DNA of 27,402 nt from NCBI GenBank assembly GCA_001247695.2, contig LGRX02031382.1, forward strand, positions 1 to 27,402, written 5' to 3'. The translations under genes and the position numbers were made by a program. The stretch is from Cymbomonas tetramitiformis. Taxonomy: Eukaryota > Chlorophyta > Pyramimonadophyceae > Pyramimonadales > Pyramimonadaceae. Below the pieces are notes generated by a model. It made no database searches and was not told the DNA's origin. It saw only the letters and a list, made by a program, of their open reading frames with translations. This document shows positions 9,301-16,851 of this stretch, in pieces. Positions within the stretch are counted from its first letter, which is position 1. Every line of letters starts with the position of its first letter.

Positions 9301-10027
9301 TGTCCTTGAAGTCGGGTCTTCTGGACAGGGCGTCCGGTACCAGCAGCAGCGCTCCTTTGATGTATTCCATTCTCGGGACTCCCACCTCCACCAGATCCAT
9401 GTACCAGCGTGCCTGTCTGCGGCTAAGCTCCCTGCCAGGTTCCATCAGCCATTCAAGGGGGCGGTGATCACCCTGGATGCGGAAGTTGGTGAAGATGAGG
9501 TAATGCCGCCAGGTAACGGTGGTGCAATGGTGTAGAGCACCTAGCTCACGCTCGCCGGTGTGGTAATTCTGCTCGGCGGCTGAGAACTGGCGGCTCTCGT
9601 ATGCTATCACGCGCAGTCCAAGACCATCTCCATTGTCTTGCATCAGTACTCCCCCAAGAGCGATGCCGCTAGCATCCGTCTGCACCACGAAAGGTGCCGT
9701 GCCGTCTGCGGCACCCTTGATGTTGGGCAAGGCGAGTACTGGCGCTGAGGTGAGGGCCTTCTTCAGTTCCTCGAAGGCCCACTGCTGCATGGGACCCCAC
9801 TCCCAGGGCACGTCCGACTTGGTCAACCGGGTGAGAGGCTGAGCGATCTCGGAGAAGCAGTGGATGAACCTGCGGTAATACCCCGCCAGGCCCAAGAACT
9901 GCCTGACGTGGGTAACTGTTTCCAGCTCGGGCCAGTCCCTCACTGCAGCCACCTTGTCGTGTTGGGGTCTGCAGCCATCTGCGGAGATACAGTGGCCAAG
10001 GAACCGCAAGGATTTCTTCAACAGTTG
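5726..10027 (-). CDS. pol: pol, main segment: RT end, RNase H, adenine-MTase-like, integrase, chromodomain, C5-MTase-like
   Basis: This 1,431-codon frame is numbered here from 10021. It opens with the end of RT (KKSLRFLGHCIS, then FLGLAGYYRRFI). RNase H follows with its acidic residues in TDASG (about 114), GERE (about 155), GDHRP (about 185) and VPDALSRR (about 225). A proline/serine-rich linker leads to an adenine-MTase-like domain at about 430-580 with CNPPYNSK at about 485. Integrase comes next: an HHCC zinc site (about 680-720), then D in VDFVTGLP (about 752), D in VSDRD (about 812) and E in DGQAEHSNR (about 847), a normal D,D-35-E. A GPY/F-like module (RWHGPVPV) precedes a chromodomain at about 1065-1130. 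The final 220 residues are C5-MTase-like: LVLFSGTGSVEREF at about 1213, ASPPCRQYSQA at about 1275, MENPRGRF at about 1320. The frame is entered from the upstream RT segment through a one-base shift at 10027-10028, so the leading ATG is not the natural start. Confidence 0.93.
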   Translation of the reverse strand, partial: QLLKKSLRFLGHCISADGCRPQHDKVAAVRDWPELETVTHVRQFLGLAGYYRRFIHCFSEIAQPLTRLTKSDVPWEWGPMQQWAFEELKKALTSAPVLALPNIKGAADGTAPFVVQTDASGIALGGVLMQDNGDGLGLRVIAYESRQFSAAEQNYHTGERELGALHHCTTVTWRHYLIFTNFRIQGDHRPLEWLMEPGRELSRRQARWYMDLVEVGVPRMEYIKGALLLVPDALSRRPDFKDKDVREGLKEAGVIDPTSDLPKDPLATLESEYFSSSPPAAHPHWAQTVDCWLSAVETLSVAEQAMDMEETIALVNPKLYKGMKEDHLDFDMPDWPAADGAKPVKAPRKPPDRAPPQIRITRSMSRAGKASTTPAPPQLASPKTRTPTSRADASEAPTEKVPTSSPTPQQAPQQLTSSPVLHPQKRQAPPEDSQNWRVRAEYSSKYAEKFGPFDVDACCDFGGRNRQADRFWTDCLSEKWRGLRVWCNPPYNSKCITVEAILNKYIAEWKADPENTSAVFVLPDHQSKLPAWRKLFRKTNMQIVEVIPTHDDKGEPNQFFENPDGRAFDLRWPVLIVHAPPAKPQPARVRHPRTAPAVIRTGEAADFRDAASQQSDSKFLRALKAEYTREGTLRSLREKVKAAPHQCLQDFRLVGEMVWRTAAGRYQLVLGEDSPLREVVIRHAHESLSSGHTGRDKTLERVLRRFYWRGAAEDVGTWVASCAVCQSVRPRGTYPDGLLNPHSIPNRPWQDVAVDFVTGLPVSERGNDAFVAFTCKLTKMVHVVPMNFGDSSAAVVARIYFDSVWRLHGAPMKIVSDRDPRFQDAFWQELMRLMGVKVARTTPYNPRSDGQAEHSNRVIEDMLRSFVDANVEDWDLFTTNVEFAINDSRSESTGFTPFELVFGFSPLSQLDLFLEAAQSTAGRRTGGVGTAHEVAVKFSSQLRDARQRLELAQQRQREQFDRRHGQREYAVGDLVWIEAKHLTEKVMDRSICRKLTKRWHGPVPVTERFFSDVQMTMPEADRGAPVAYRLRLPPHWRIHDVFAQHRLKPYTSGQDAFAARDHLAVPEEVVVDGQKEAHVERILARRVRSVRGKEVEEWKVRWTGYSKAHDQWRTRDKLERGSPLQQLREFEQARLHMEAQVRDEATRRREQRGRHSAQAGMTLAHLITNPCDELDQLEQMEDDIPLPWERQERVEDGSLALVTELLAIQTKTTRTPRILVLFSGTGSVEREFLNCFPSASVVTLDSGHIWQPTHVCDILQWDYRQYPPGFFDVVWASPPCRQYSQARTTGGPPDLPQADKIVRRALQIIDYLEPKHWFMENPRGRFPNALRLRPMMRQLPPPLVCTYCMYGTQYMKPTCIWTNSAPPSPLLRCTTSTPCACRWATGAHPETAQLGPHPQQTGAGRSASVYPVPALLLRQLFRHLRLRDTEDPL
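6630..6830 (-). other. chromodomain after integrase
   Basis: The order HVERILARR, EEWKVRWTGY and QWRTRDKLE follows the chromodomain fold: a first aromatic or V strand, the KVRW.GY strand, then the W and the helix. It follows the GPY/F-like end of integrase, as in chromoviruses. The family binds methylated histone H3 tails and steers integration. Here the first cage position appears to be a non-aromatic residue, so histone-methyl binding is uncertain. Confidence 0.75.
8270..8735 (-). other. adenine DNA methyltransferase-like domain within pol
   Basis: The domain starts near NWRVRAEYSSKYAEKFGPF. It then has FDVDACCDFGGRN, the motif VWCNPPYNSK, a strand AVFVLPDH, and ends RAFDLRWPVLIVHAPP. The order DACxD, then NPPY, then a closing strand matches the phage-type DNA N6-adenine methyltransferase family (Dam, Pfam PF05869) as I know it, where the first motif binds the S-adenosylmethionine region and (D/N)PPY is catalytic. 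The catalytic motif is intact. It sits between RNase H and the integrase zinc finger, inside the polyprotein. N6-adenine activity is an inference; N4-cytosine enzymes share similar motifs. Confidence 0.75.
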
Positions 10028-10028
10028 G
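10027..10028 (-). other. frameshift lesion 2 in RT
   Basis: Upstream of this point RT reads in one frame through RSKC. Immediately downstream the conserved LLKKSLRFLGH continues in another. One base too many in the doublet here explains the shift. The cause may be mutation, or a consensus error in a short run. Confidence 0.8.
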
Positions 10029-10286
10029 CATGCACTTGGACCTCTTGAGGAAGACGCCCTTCTCCCTGCATGTCAGGAGCAGTTGCTTGACGTGCTCGTA
10101 GTGCTCTGCAGCGGTGTTGCTGAAGACGACCACATCATCGATGAAGATCCGGACAAATGGGAGATGGCCCAAGGCCCGCTGCATCCGTCGCTGGTACTGA
10201 GACGGTGAATTCTGCAGCCCCTGCGGCATGACCAACCACTCATATGACCCCATCTGGGTGGTGAAGGCGGTCTTCTCGACATCTCC
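10028..10286 (-). CDS. pol: pol, middle RT segment with the catalytic FIDD box
   Basis: This short stretch lies in a third frame between the two lesions. It holds the centre of the reverse transcriptase: VEKTAFTTQMGSYEWLVMPQ, the LQNSPSQYQRRMQ helix and VRIFIDDVVVFS. The last includes the catalytic Asp pair, in a FIDD variant of the usual YVDD/YIDD. All expected Ty3-type RT motifs are present, and only the reading frame is broken on both sides. It cannot be translated with its neighbours without two frame changes. The larger open frame at 9669-10349 overextends into antisense-like sequence beyond the homologous part. Confidence 0.88.
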
Positions 10287-13200
10287 CTGGTGCCATCGGT
10301 ACTTGCCAGAAGCCATCCACCGCGTCGAACGAAGAGAAGAACTTCGCACCCTGCATCTCGTCGAACATCATCTGGATGTCTGGGAGAGGATACTTGTCCT
10401 TAACTGTCTGGCGGTTGAGGAGCCGGTAATCGATCACCAGTCGCAGCTCCTTGGGGTTCCCGGGTTTAGGGACCATCAAACAGGGAGCTGCATAAGGGCT
10501 GGAAGAGGGTCGGATGTAGCCCTTGGACATCAGAGTCTCCACGCGTTCTCGAAGTTGGCGGAGTTCCTCTGCGGACTTCTTGTAGATGCGCTGGCAGGGA
10601 GGTCCCTTCTTGCTCAGCTCAGGGTCCAGGTTAATGTTGGCTTCATCTTGGGGGTCATGTCTGAGTCCATCGATGTTCGGTAGGGCAGTCGTCATCTCCT
10701 TCTTGTATTCCTCACCCCAGAAGTCCTGAAACTTGAGGGTCCACTCAGGGCTCACTTCTGCATCTTCAGTATCCGCAGCGGGTTCGGCGTTCTCAGAGTC
10801 GATAGCCGTGGCTGCAAAGGCAGAAGCAGTATCGTCGGGGGACTTCTCGGCCACCATGAGCCAGGCGGGCTGTATCTCCGGGTCGTCATTGCCGCGTAGC
10901 TTCTGCGTCTCCGCGTACACCAGGTACTTCTTCAGCTGGGCAGGGGTTAGGAACACCTCATCCACCAATCCCGCGCAGGCCGTGCCCTTCGGAGACCTGT
11001 CCCCAGATGCTTTCCCAGGAGAACAGCCTGTGATGGTGACGCGATCCCCAATCTTGCCACTGCGGGACTTCCTGAGGAAGGAGACGGAGCCATTCCCTTC
11101 ATAGCCCAGAGTGACAGGAGAGTGACTGCGCAGCCACCTTCCGCCGAGGATAACATCCACCTGTATGCCCAGTGGTAGGATCCGGAGGGCAAGAGCGTTC
11201 TCCGTATAGGTGCCCGTGGTGGTGTGCGTGTTAAACTTGGCGTACGCGGTGGCGCCAGTGATCTTCACAGATCCATCCGCCAGGGTGACTCGCATCTCGG
11301 AGCCGGCTCGTGTTGTGAGGCCACATCGCTTAGCGCTCTGCTCCGAGATGAAGTTGTCAGAGGCCCCCGAGTCAATCAGCACCTTGACCGTGTGCCCTCT
11401 GAGGGTTGCGTAGAATACCAGCAATAGCGGTCCTTCTTCGTCATGTGCCGCTGCAAGGGTACCCTCGATGTCGGTCTTCCACTGAACTCCCCCATCTGTG
11501 CGTATGCTTTTGCACTTGAGGTTGGGGAGGAGGTTGTCCGAGGCCTCGCGGCATTCTTCCAACGTTTGCCTACACGCGGCGTAGAACTCCTCATCCAGCA
11601 AATCAACATCTTCAGTCGGATGACTGACGAGGTTGTCTGCACTCGCCGTCAGCAGGGTGCCCGCTGAGGTGCATTCGCTCGAGGTGGGGCTGACATGAGT
11701 GGTGTCGCTGGTGGTAGGGCTCACATGGGTGGTGTCACTGGTAGTAGGGCTCACATGTGTAGTGCCACTGGTGGTAGGGCTAACATGGGTAGTGCCGCTT
11801 ACTGTGGGGCTCACGTGGGTAGTGCCGCTTGTTGTGGGGCTCACATGGGTAGCGACACTATTGGTGAGACTGCCATGGGTGAGAGGGTCCTCGTCATGCT
11901 GAGGGCTGCCAGCAGGGGAGTTGTGGGCGAGCTGGTGGGAGCTCTGGTGGTCAGTTCTCGTCTGAGGGGTCCCAGCTGCTGCCATCTGCTGGGTGAAGCA
12001 GAGCGAATTGACCGAGGACTCCTCTTCCATCACCTCAGGGTCTTCAGCGATGGGGTGGCTGTCGAGACAGGGTGGCGCTTCATCCGCTTCATGCGTTCTG
12101 ACGGTGGTCATCTGCTGGGTGAAGCAAAGCGAACTGGGTGCGGAGGTCTCCTCCGCCTCTGAGCAGTAGGATGAACCCTCGGGGTTTCCTCCCGGAGTGG
12201 CCGGCGCGTTATCATGGTGCGAAGATGTAGTCTCTGTTGTGAGCTCGGCCAGCGAGGATGATGGAGGGGATGCTCCCAAGGGGCTGGGACCCAGCTTCCT
12301 CATCTTGTACTGGTGTACTGCGTGCAGACTGCACCAGGCGCCAGGTAGACCCACATCTCCCGCTGTCCCAGGTATCGTGCCCACTTCAGTGTCGAGGGTG
12401 CAGAGGGATGTCGAAGATCTCGCTGCTGCTCTTCGTGCGCCCTCCTTTTCCCACAGCCTGCTACCTGGGGAAGAGTCTGGACTCGAAGTGGCGATTGCCT
12501 TTTGCTGCTCGGCAGGCGACAGCTCTCTCCAAGCCGCGTAGAGGTCGTGGGAGCTGGCGTTAGAGGATTCGGGGACTTGCTGGCGACCGTCGTGTGAGAG
12601 GAGGTGCCACAATGCTATGCGCTGATGGCCCTCCTTGCGATCTTGAGGTTCGCGGGCAATGCGTATCCTCTCTGCCAGCTGGTTGGCGCGGTTCACGCGC
12701 TCCTTTGGCGATCGACTCCCAGAGTGTACGCGGCTGCGGACGCGCTCCGACATTTTATCCACCAGGTCCTTGGCAGCCTCTGGGGACTTGCGCAGAGCTC
12801 TGCGGACCTTCTGCATGGCGACTTCGAGGGGGAGGGAGTACAGATCTCTCTTCCAGTGCCACGCAGTTAACCTTTTCCGTGGGTCTGCGAGGTTGGACTG
12901 ATAAATGGGCAGCGGCAGGACAACACGCGGTCGGGGGCGAAGGTCGCGGGGCTCTCCGCGGTTGTTGCCCATAATGGGGGGTCTGTGCCGGGGAACTCGC
13001 CGTCCCCTCCGACCCTCGATCCTCGCTTGTGTATAAGCAGGGCCGTCATCAAGAGGTAGTGACGGCTCATCGAAGGGGGTGCTTCCTGCAAGAGGGTGGC
13101 TGGACAAGTCATCCCGCGGCGGCGATGGGGCACCAGCTGAGCGGTAGGTGCGTCGCAAGCGGGTCCCAGAGGTGAAGGCCACGCTCTTGGGATGGGGACG

Positions 13201-13341
13201 TTGGCCCCAAGGGTCTCTGCGTCCTCGGGCGCGTCGGGGTCCCACGGGCTCTGACCGCTTCTCCAGGGCGGAGAGGGTCTGATCATCAGGGCAAGACCTC
13301 ACTTCCTCGAAGGGCAGGGTCTGGGGCTGGCCGCCGGCCAG
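10240..13341 (-). CDS. pol: pol, first segment: linker, aspartic protease, N-terminal RT
   Basis: This segment is in the same frame as gag and separated from it only by the UGA at 13342-13344. There is no credible internal ATG start, and the first GTG lies at 13302. About 600 residues of charged, Ser/Pro/Thr-rich linker come first. They include a ten-residue repeat array (THVSPTTSGT type) and two copies of SLCFTQQM. The protease follows with VKVLIDSGASDNFIS (catalytic Asp at about residue 655 from the UGA) and VDVILGGRWLRSH, as in retropepsins. RT then begins with YIRPSSSPYAAPCLMVPKP, LRLVIDYRLLN and FDAVDGFWQV, the last carrying the first catalytic Asp. The frame is lost at 10285-10287; residues encoded below that point to 10240 are out-of-frame read-on. 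The unusually long linker has no domain I recognise. Confidence 0.88.
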   Translation of the reverse strand: MAGGQPQTLPFEEVRSCPDDQTLSALEKRSEPVGPRRARGRRDPWGQRPHPKSVAFTSGTRLRRTYRSAGAPSPPRDDLSSHPLAGSTPFDEPSLPLDDGPAYTQARIEGRRGRRVPRHRPPIMGNNRGEPRDLRPRPRVVLPLPIYQSNLADPRKRLTAWHWKRDLYSLPLEVAMQKVRRALRKSPEAAKDLVDKMSERVRSRVHSGSRSPKERVNRANQLAERIRIAREPQDRKEGHQRIALWHLLSHDGRQQVPESSNASSHDLYAAWRELSPAEQQKAIATSSPDSSPGSRLWEKEGARRAAARSSTSLCTLDTEVGTIPGTAGDVGLPGAWCSLHAVHQYKMRKLGPSPLGASPPSSSLAELTTETTSSHHDNAPATPGGNPEGSSYCSEAEETSAPSSLCFTQQMTTVRTHEADEAPPCLDSHPIAEDPEVMEEESSVNSLCFTQQMAAAGTPQTRTDHQSSHQLAHNSPAGSPQHDEDPLTHGSLTNSVATHVSPTTSGTTHVSPTVSGTTHVSPTTSGTTHVSPTTSDTTHVSPTTSDTTHVSPTSSECTSAGTLLTASADNLVSHPTEDVDLLDEEFYAACRQTLEECREASDNLLPNLKCKSIRTDGGVQWKTDIEGTLAAAHDEEGPLLLVFYATLRGHTVKVLIDSGASDNFISEQSAKRCGLTTRAGSEMRVTLADGSVKITGATAYAKFNTHTTTGTYTENALALRILPLGIQVDVILGGRWLRSHSPVTLGYEGNGSVSFLRKSRSGKIGDRVTITGCSPGKASGDRSPKGTACAGLVDEVFLTPAQLKKYLVYAETQKLRGNDDPEIQPAWLMVAEKSPDDTASAFAATAIDSENAEPAADTEDAEVSPEWTLKFQDFWGEEYKKEMTTALPNIDGLRHDPQDEANINLDPELSKKGPPCQRIYKKSAEELRQLRERVETLMSKGYIRPSSSPYAAPCLMVPKPGNPKELRLVIDYRLLNRQTVKDKYPLPDIQMMFDEMQGAKFFSSFDAVDGFWQVPMAPGRCREDRLHHPDGVI
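10285..10287 (-). other. frameshift lesion 1 in RT
   Basis: A three-base run (CCC on +, GGG on the element strand) marks the jump from the frame reading SSFDAVDGFWQVPMAPG to the one reading DVEKTAFTTQM. One extra base in the run accounts for it. Confidence 0.8.
11681..11890 (-). repeat. 30-bp tandem repeat array coding a ten-residue repeat in pol
   Basis: There are seven adjacent 30-base units, the last degenerate. On the element strand they encode THVSPTTSGT-like decapeptides. The reading frame is kept, as expected for coding repeats. The product is Ser/Thr/Pro-rich and probably disordered, lying between gag and protease. Confidence 0.9.
11983..12137 (-). repeat. duplicated SLCFTQQM peptide motif in the gag-protease linker
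   Basis: Two 28-base segments (11983-12010 and 12109-12137) encode nearly the same octapeptide 42 residues apart, in an otherwise variable linker. Conservation of a short hydrophobic motif in disordered sequence suggests a processing or docking site. This is inference. Confidence 0.6.
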
Positions 13342-13344
13342 TCA
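13342..13344 (-). promoter_or_regulatory. gag stop UGA, candidate readthrough codon
   Basis: Gag ends GAT GAA TGA and the next codons are CTG GCC GGC. From there the same frame stays open through protease into RT. A UGA followed by CUN is a known leaky context in eukaryotes and viruses, and gammaretroviruses make Gag-Pol by stop readthrough. A programmed readthrough is the simplest route to Pol here. The alternative is a single inactivating mutation in an ancestral gag-pol fusion. Confidence 0.6.
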
Positions 13345-16300
13345 TTCATCGCTCTCCACCGGGGGGAGGCCGTCACCCTCCACAAGCTCGATGCCCGCAA
13401 GGGCCGCCAGGGTCTGGTAGCTCTGCTCGTCCTCACAGGTAGCAAGAGCCAAGACCTCCTCGGAGAACTCCTCTGGGACGCCATCCACCGAGGAGATGTC
13501 CTCCTGCTGCTCGATGGCCCAGACGACGGCGGCTACAAACCCAGGGGAGTTCGCCAGTCGAGCGGGTGCATTGGCCCTCCACTTCTTGAGCTTAGCCTCG
13601 TCCGTGCAGTTACGGACGATGTGCTCCGCAGAGCCGCAGGCGAAGCACCGGCGGACTTTCGGAGCGTCGGGGCGGGAGAGGCCAGGTGGTGGTGGCAAAG
13701 GAGTCACTGCCGCGGCGACGGTGGTGGCAGGCCCATTCTCCAGCATGGCAAGAGCTGGGCGGCTCGAAGAGGGGGTACGCCTGTAGAAGGGGGTGCGAGG
13801 TGGTGGGTTAGCGAAGGAAACAGCACGGGGAGGACGGTCTTGAGAGCGCCTCTGAGCCGCCTCCGTGTCAATGTCACTCTCCACCTCCTCAGCAACTTCC
13901 TGAATCTTCAACAAGGCGTTGTGGGTGCCTGGGATGTCGTCAGCGACGGCCTTCCTCTCCCACTCTTCTGGTTTGGAGACATCCAAGTGGATGGCTCTCA
14001 GGCGCCGCATCACCTTGGGTGCATATTTCCGCCCCCGGCGGTACGTAGAGAGCATCGACAAGTTGGTCATCTCCACGCAATTTGGGACTCTGCCGGCCAA
14101 GAAGTTGACGGAGGCCATGCGGGTCTCCAGTCGCGAGAAATACTCCGCCGCGGTCTCGTTCACCGCCTGCTTCAGGGCAATGGCCTCGCCGTGTGCGTTC
14201 TCCAGGTAGGCCTGCGTCAGAGAGCACACCGCCAGATCGCTGAAGAACACGTCCAGCTCCCCGTAGCGTTGGTGCCAAGCTTGCTCGGACCCAAAGGTCC
14301 CCGCCGCGCGCTCCAAGAACTTTCTCTGCTGGTCTTGAAGAGTGTACTCCTTGAAGCTCCAAAGAAGGCTTGCCACACTCGCCTGGTACTCTGATACTGA
14401 TGGCGTACAACTGGGAGTGGTCAGTGCTTCGATCACGATGGCCTCCTGGAATACCTTCCGCACCATGTGGGAGTAGTGCTCCAACTGCGTCAGGAGGCCC
14501 TCCTTGTCGGCCGATTTTGTGTCGGACGCGGAGCGGGGGAACCTGGAGACGCTCTTGACCAGCTTTAGCACCATCTCTTTGGTCTTGTGCTCCAGGCGGA
14601 CCTCGTCTGGAGATGCTCGCAGGTTAGTGCCCTGCGGCAGACGAACGATGCCTGGAACAAAGGGGGTGGCGCTGGGAGAGAGCACGGGGTTCGCAGCGGC
14701 GGCAGAGTGAACGGGGTTCGCGGCAGCGGCAGAGTGAACGGGGTTTGCAGCGGCGGAATGGGGAAAACGGGCAGGAGGTGGTGGTCCCGGGGCATGCGCG
14801 GGCGGAGGCGCAGGCGCGGGATTTGTGGGGACTGCGGTCGGAGTGGGCGGTAATGTAGGGGCTGATGGTGGTGCGGGGAGTGGAAGAGGTGTATGGAAGG
14901 GCAGGGGTGTGGATGGTTGTGCGGCCACCACGCTCATGCTCCGGTACCAATCGGAGTTGCTGACCTCCGACCACGCGGCGAGCCCGTCCTGATCGAAGTT
15001 CTGCATCTCCGACTCCCGCGCAGTAGCAGGGATCCACTCCCACACTGGCTGCCCCATGCTGGTAGACCGCACATTGGCCGCGGCCGGGTCCCCCATTGCC
15101 ATATCCATGACCTCGCGGTCGACCATGAGGACCCAGGTCTCCACACGAGGGTTGGTAAGGGGTAGGGGTGCATGGTGTAGCCGGCCCCCCATGCGCGCAT
15201 ATGCAGTCAGCGGCGCTCCCAGCAGGTGCATGATCCTCAACAAGATGGCGTCGCCCTGCACCCCAGCCCGGCGGCGTTCGTCCCATGGTAGGGAGACGGT
15301 TGCCGCGCCTCGCACCCCAGCTGACTGGTGCACCCACAATGACCCACCATCGTGGGTGACGAAGAGGGCTCTGACCTCTGGGAACTGAGGGTAGGAGGGC
15401 TCTGGTGCGGGATCGTCAGGGGGATCCTGAGGTGGATCACTAGGGGGGCCTGGTGGCGAGTCGCTTGGACTGGAGTCTCTGGGCTCTGAGTCGGGATTAC
15501 CACCGCCGTGCACCACCGTCTCCATCGACTGCCGCCGGCGGGCCACCATCATGTTATGGGGATTTGGCCGGCCCTGAGTGGGAGGTTCGGCGGGAGCGGT
15601 CTCAGCGGCGGTCTGAGGCACTGGAGGAGTTACGCTGGCGACGGCGTCTGCCTCGTGTAGATGGTCCGCCGTCAGGCCCTGTGCGCTGCCCTGAGGGTCG
15701 CCTGGTGGGGAGGCTCCCGCCGATGTCGTCGCACCAGGCAGCGCGAGTCCTCTCGAGAGCACCGCGGAGATGTCCAGGGCCTGTACTGCCGCTAGGACTT
15801 CTCTGCGAATGTGTTCACTTCGGCTGCTCGCGTCCGAGTCAGAGCCGGACCTGTGGGCGGCCCTCCGCCTGCGCTCAGCCCGTGCCTGCGTGCTTCGGCT
15901 GCCTCTGGTCCCCGTGCTGGTGCGGCTGATGTCCGTGCCGGAGTCGGGGTCAGAGTGATCAGGTGCGTGGCTTGGGCCTGGGAGATGCTTGCCATGTGTC
16001 GCAGGGCCCGAAGATGCCCTTCGGGAACGCCGACGCCGGCGAGTCTCTGAGGTTGTCGCTACCGCGGGAAGGTGACGCACCAAGAGCTGGGTGCCGCCCA
16101 AGACGTTCTGCTGAACCCCGCTGTCAAGGGGTACCTGCAGAGGGTCCGGCAGGGCCGCGGCGCCGATGCTGATGGGGTGCTGCAGCGATGAGGGATCCGC
16201 GCCTGAGTCATGAAGCGCGGAGGTGGCTGGTGCCAGCTGATGGGGCTGCTGGGGTCGATGTTGCGGCTGTTGTGGCGGCTGCGGTTGCTGTTGCTGCTGC

Positions 16301-16764
16301 TGCTGCTGCTGCTGCTGTTGCTGCTGTAGCTGCTGCTGCTGTAACTGCTGCTGCTGTAACTGCTGCTGCATCGGTTCCAGTGGCTGCTGTTGAAGCCACT
16401 GCTGTTGCTGCTGCTGGTACGCGAGCCACTGCTGCTGCTGCTGTAGCTGTTGTTGGAACGGTGTGGGATATGCGCCCACGGGGTGATGGGTTCCCAATGT
16501 GAACGGCACTGGTGATACTCCCCCAGCTGATTGGGGCAATGCCCAATTGACACCGTTCCATACAGCCTGTGCGGGGGTGCCATCCGGCATAGTATAAGGG
16601 CGGGGCACCGCTGTGTAGGGCATGGTGGTGCCTGGATGTGGAATGGGGTGAGCGGAAGCGTATGCAGTGGGCGATGGGAAGGTCATGGGAGAGAACAGAG
16701 TGTGGTGTAGCTGCTCTGCGCTGACACTCATGCTGGGAAATGCCTCTGATGTCTGCTGTGACAT
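13342..16764 (-). CDS. gag: gag polyprotein with zinc knuckle
   Basis: I place the start at the first ATG in frame (16762-16764, preceded by A at -3). The open frame extends to 16824 but lacks an ATG there. About 1,140 residues result, very long for Ty3 Gag. The N-terminal third is disordered: a Pro/His-rich start, a polyglutamine block (about residues 105-170), then Ser/Arg- and Pro-rich stretches and an AAANPVHSA repeat. The structured capsid-like part lies at about 798-965 (FKEYTLQDQQRKFLE, LEKRM-type helices, NLSMLSTYRRGRKYAPKVM), resembling the Retrotrans_gag family. One CCHC zinc knuckle, CFACGSAEHIVRNC, spacing C-X2-C-X4-H-X4-C, sits at about 1039-1052. An acidic tail leads to the UGA. 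Gag would assemble the particle and bind the element RNA. Confidence 0.88.
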   Translation of the reverse strand: MSQQTSEAFPSMSVSAEQLHHTLFSPMTFPSPTAYASAHPIPHPGTTMPYTAVPRPYTMPDGTPAQAVWNGVNWALPQSAGGVSPVPFTLGTHHPVGAYPTPFQQQLQQQQQWLAYQQQQQQWLQQQPLEPMQQQLQQQQLQQQQLQQQQQQQQQQQQQQPQPPQQPQHRPQQPHQLAPATSALHDSGADPSSLQHPISIGAAALPDPLQVPLDSGVQQNVLGGTQLLVRHLPAVATTSETRRRRRSRRASSGPATHGKHLPGPSHAPDHSDPDSGTDISRTSTGTRGSRSTQARAERRRRAAHRSGSDSDASSRSEHIRREVLAAVQALDISAVLSRGLALPGATTSAGASPPGDPQGSAQGLTADHLHEADAVASVTPPVPQTAAETAPAEPPTQGRPNPHNMMVARRRQSMETVVHGGGNPDSEPRDSSPSDSPPGPPSDPPQDPPDDPAPEPSYPQFPEVRALFVTHDGGSLWVHQSAGVRGAATVSLPWDERRRAGVQGDAILLRIMHLLGAPLTAYARMGGRLHHAPLPLTNPRVETWVLMVDREVMDMAMGDPAAANVRSTSMGQPVWEWIPATARESEMQNFDQDGLAAWSEVSNSDWYRSMSVVAAQPSTPLPFHTPLPLPAPPSAPTLPPTPTAVPTNPAPAPPPAHAPGPPPPARFPHSAAANPVHSAAAANPVHSAAAANPVLSPSATPFVPGIVRLPQGTNLRASPDEVRLEHKTKEMVLKLVKSVSRFPRSASDTKSADKEGLLTQLEHYSHMVRKVFQEAIVIEALTTPSCTPSVSEYQASVASLLWSFKEYTLQDQQRKFLERAAGTFGSEQAWHQRYGELDVFFSDLAVCSLTQAYLENAHGEAIALKQAVNETAAEYFSRLETRMASVNFLAGRVPNCVEMTNLSMLSTYRRGRKYAPKVMRRLRAIHLDVSKPEEWERKAVADDIPGTHNALLKIQEVAEEVESDIDTEAAQRRSQDRPPRAVSFANPPPRTPFYRRTPSSSRPALAMLENGPATTVAAAVTPLPPPPGLSRPDAPKVRRCFACGSAEHIVRNCTDEAKLKKWRANAPARLANSPGFVAAVVWAIEQQEDISSVDGVPEEFSEEVLALATCEDEQSYQTLAALAGIELVEGDGLPPVESDE
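14690..14760 (-). repeat. 27-bp tandem repeat in gag
   Basis: About three adjacent units encode HSAAAANPV-type nonapeptides. The frame is preserved. It is a low-complexity spacer upstream of the capsid-like part of Gag. Confidence 0.8.
16255..16460 (-). repeat. CAG-type repeat coding polyglutamine in gag
   Basis: CTG/TTG triplets on + read as CAG/CAA on the element strand. They give runs of up to about fifteen Gln, with interspersed Leu, Trp and Pro. Such tracts are unstable in length and may vary among copies of the element. Antisense frames here give polyalanine and are not genes. Confidence 0.9.
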
Positions 16765-16851
16765 TCTGCCTGCTGAGCTGGTTGAGTTCAAAGACTGGGT
16801 GTGGCAATAGCCACAGGTGAGCAAAAGTAGTGAGTGCTCGCCTTTTTTTAT

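Noticed and set aside
10027..10287. Programmed frameshifting within RT.
   Set aside because: Two shifts in the middle of a catalytic domain, with no slippery heptamer seen, fit mutation or sequence error better.
9669..10349. Treating this whole 226-codon frame as a gene.
   Set aside because: Only the part between the two frame lesions (10028-10286) carries RT homology; the ends are out-of-frame readings.
16188..16502. A + strand frame giving polyalanine/valine and a minus frame giving poly-Ser/Asn.
   Set aside because: Both are alternative readings of the polyglutamine-coding triplet repeat in gag.
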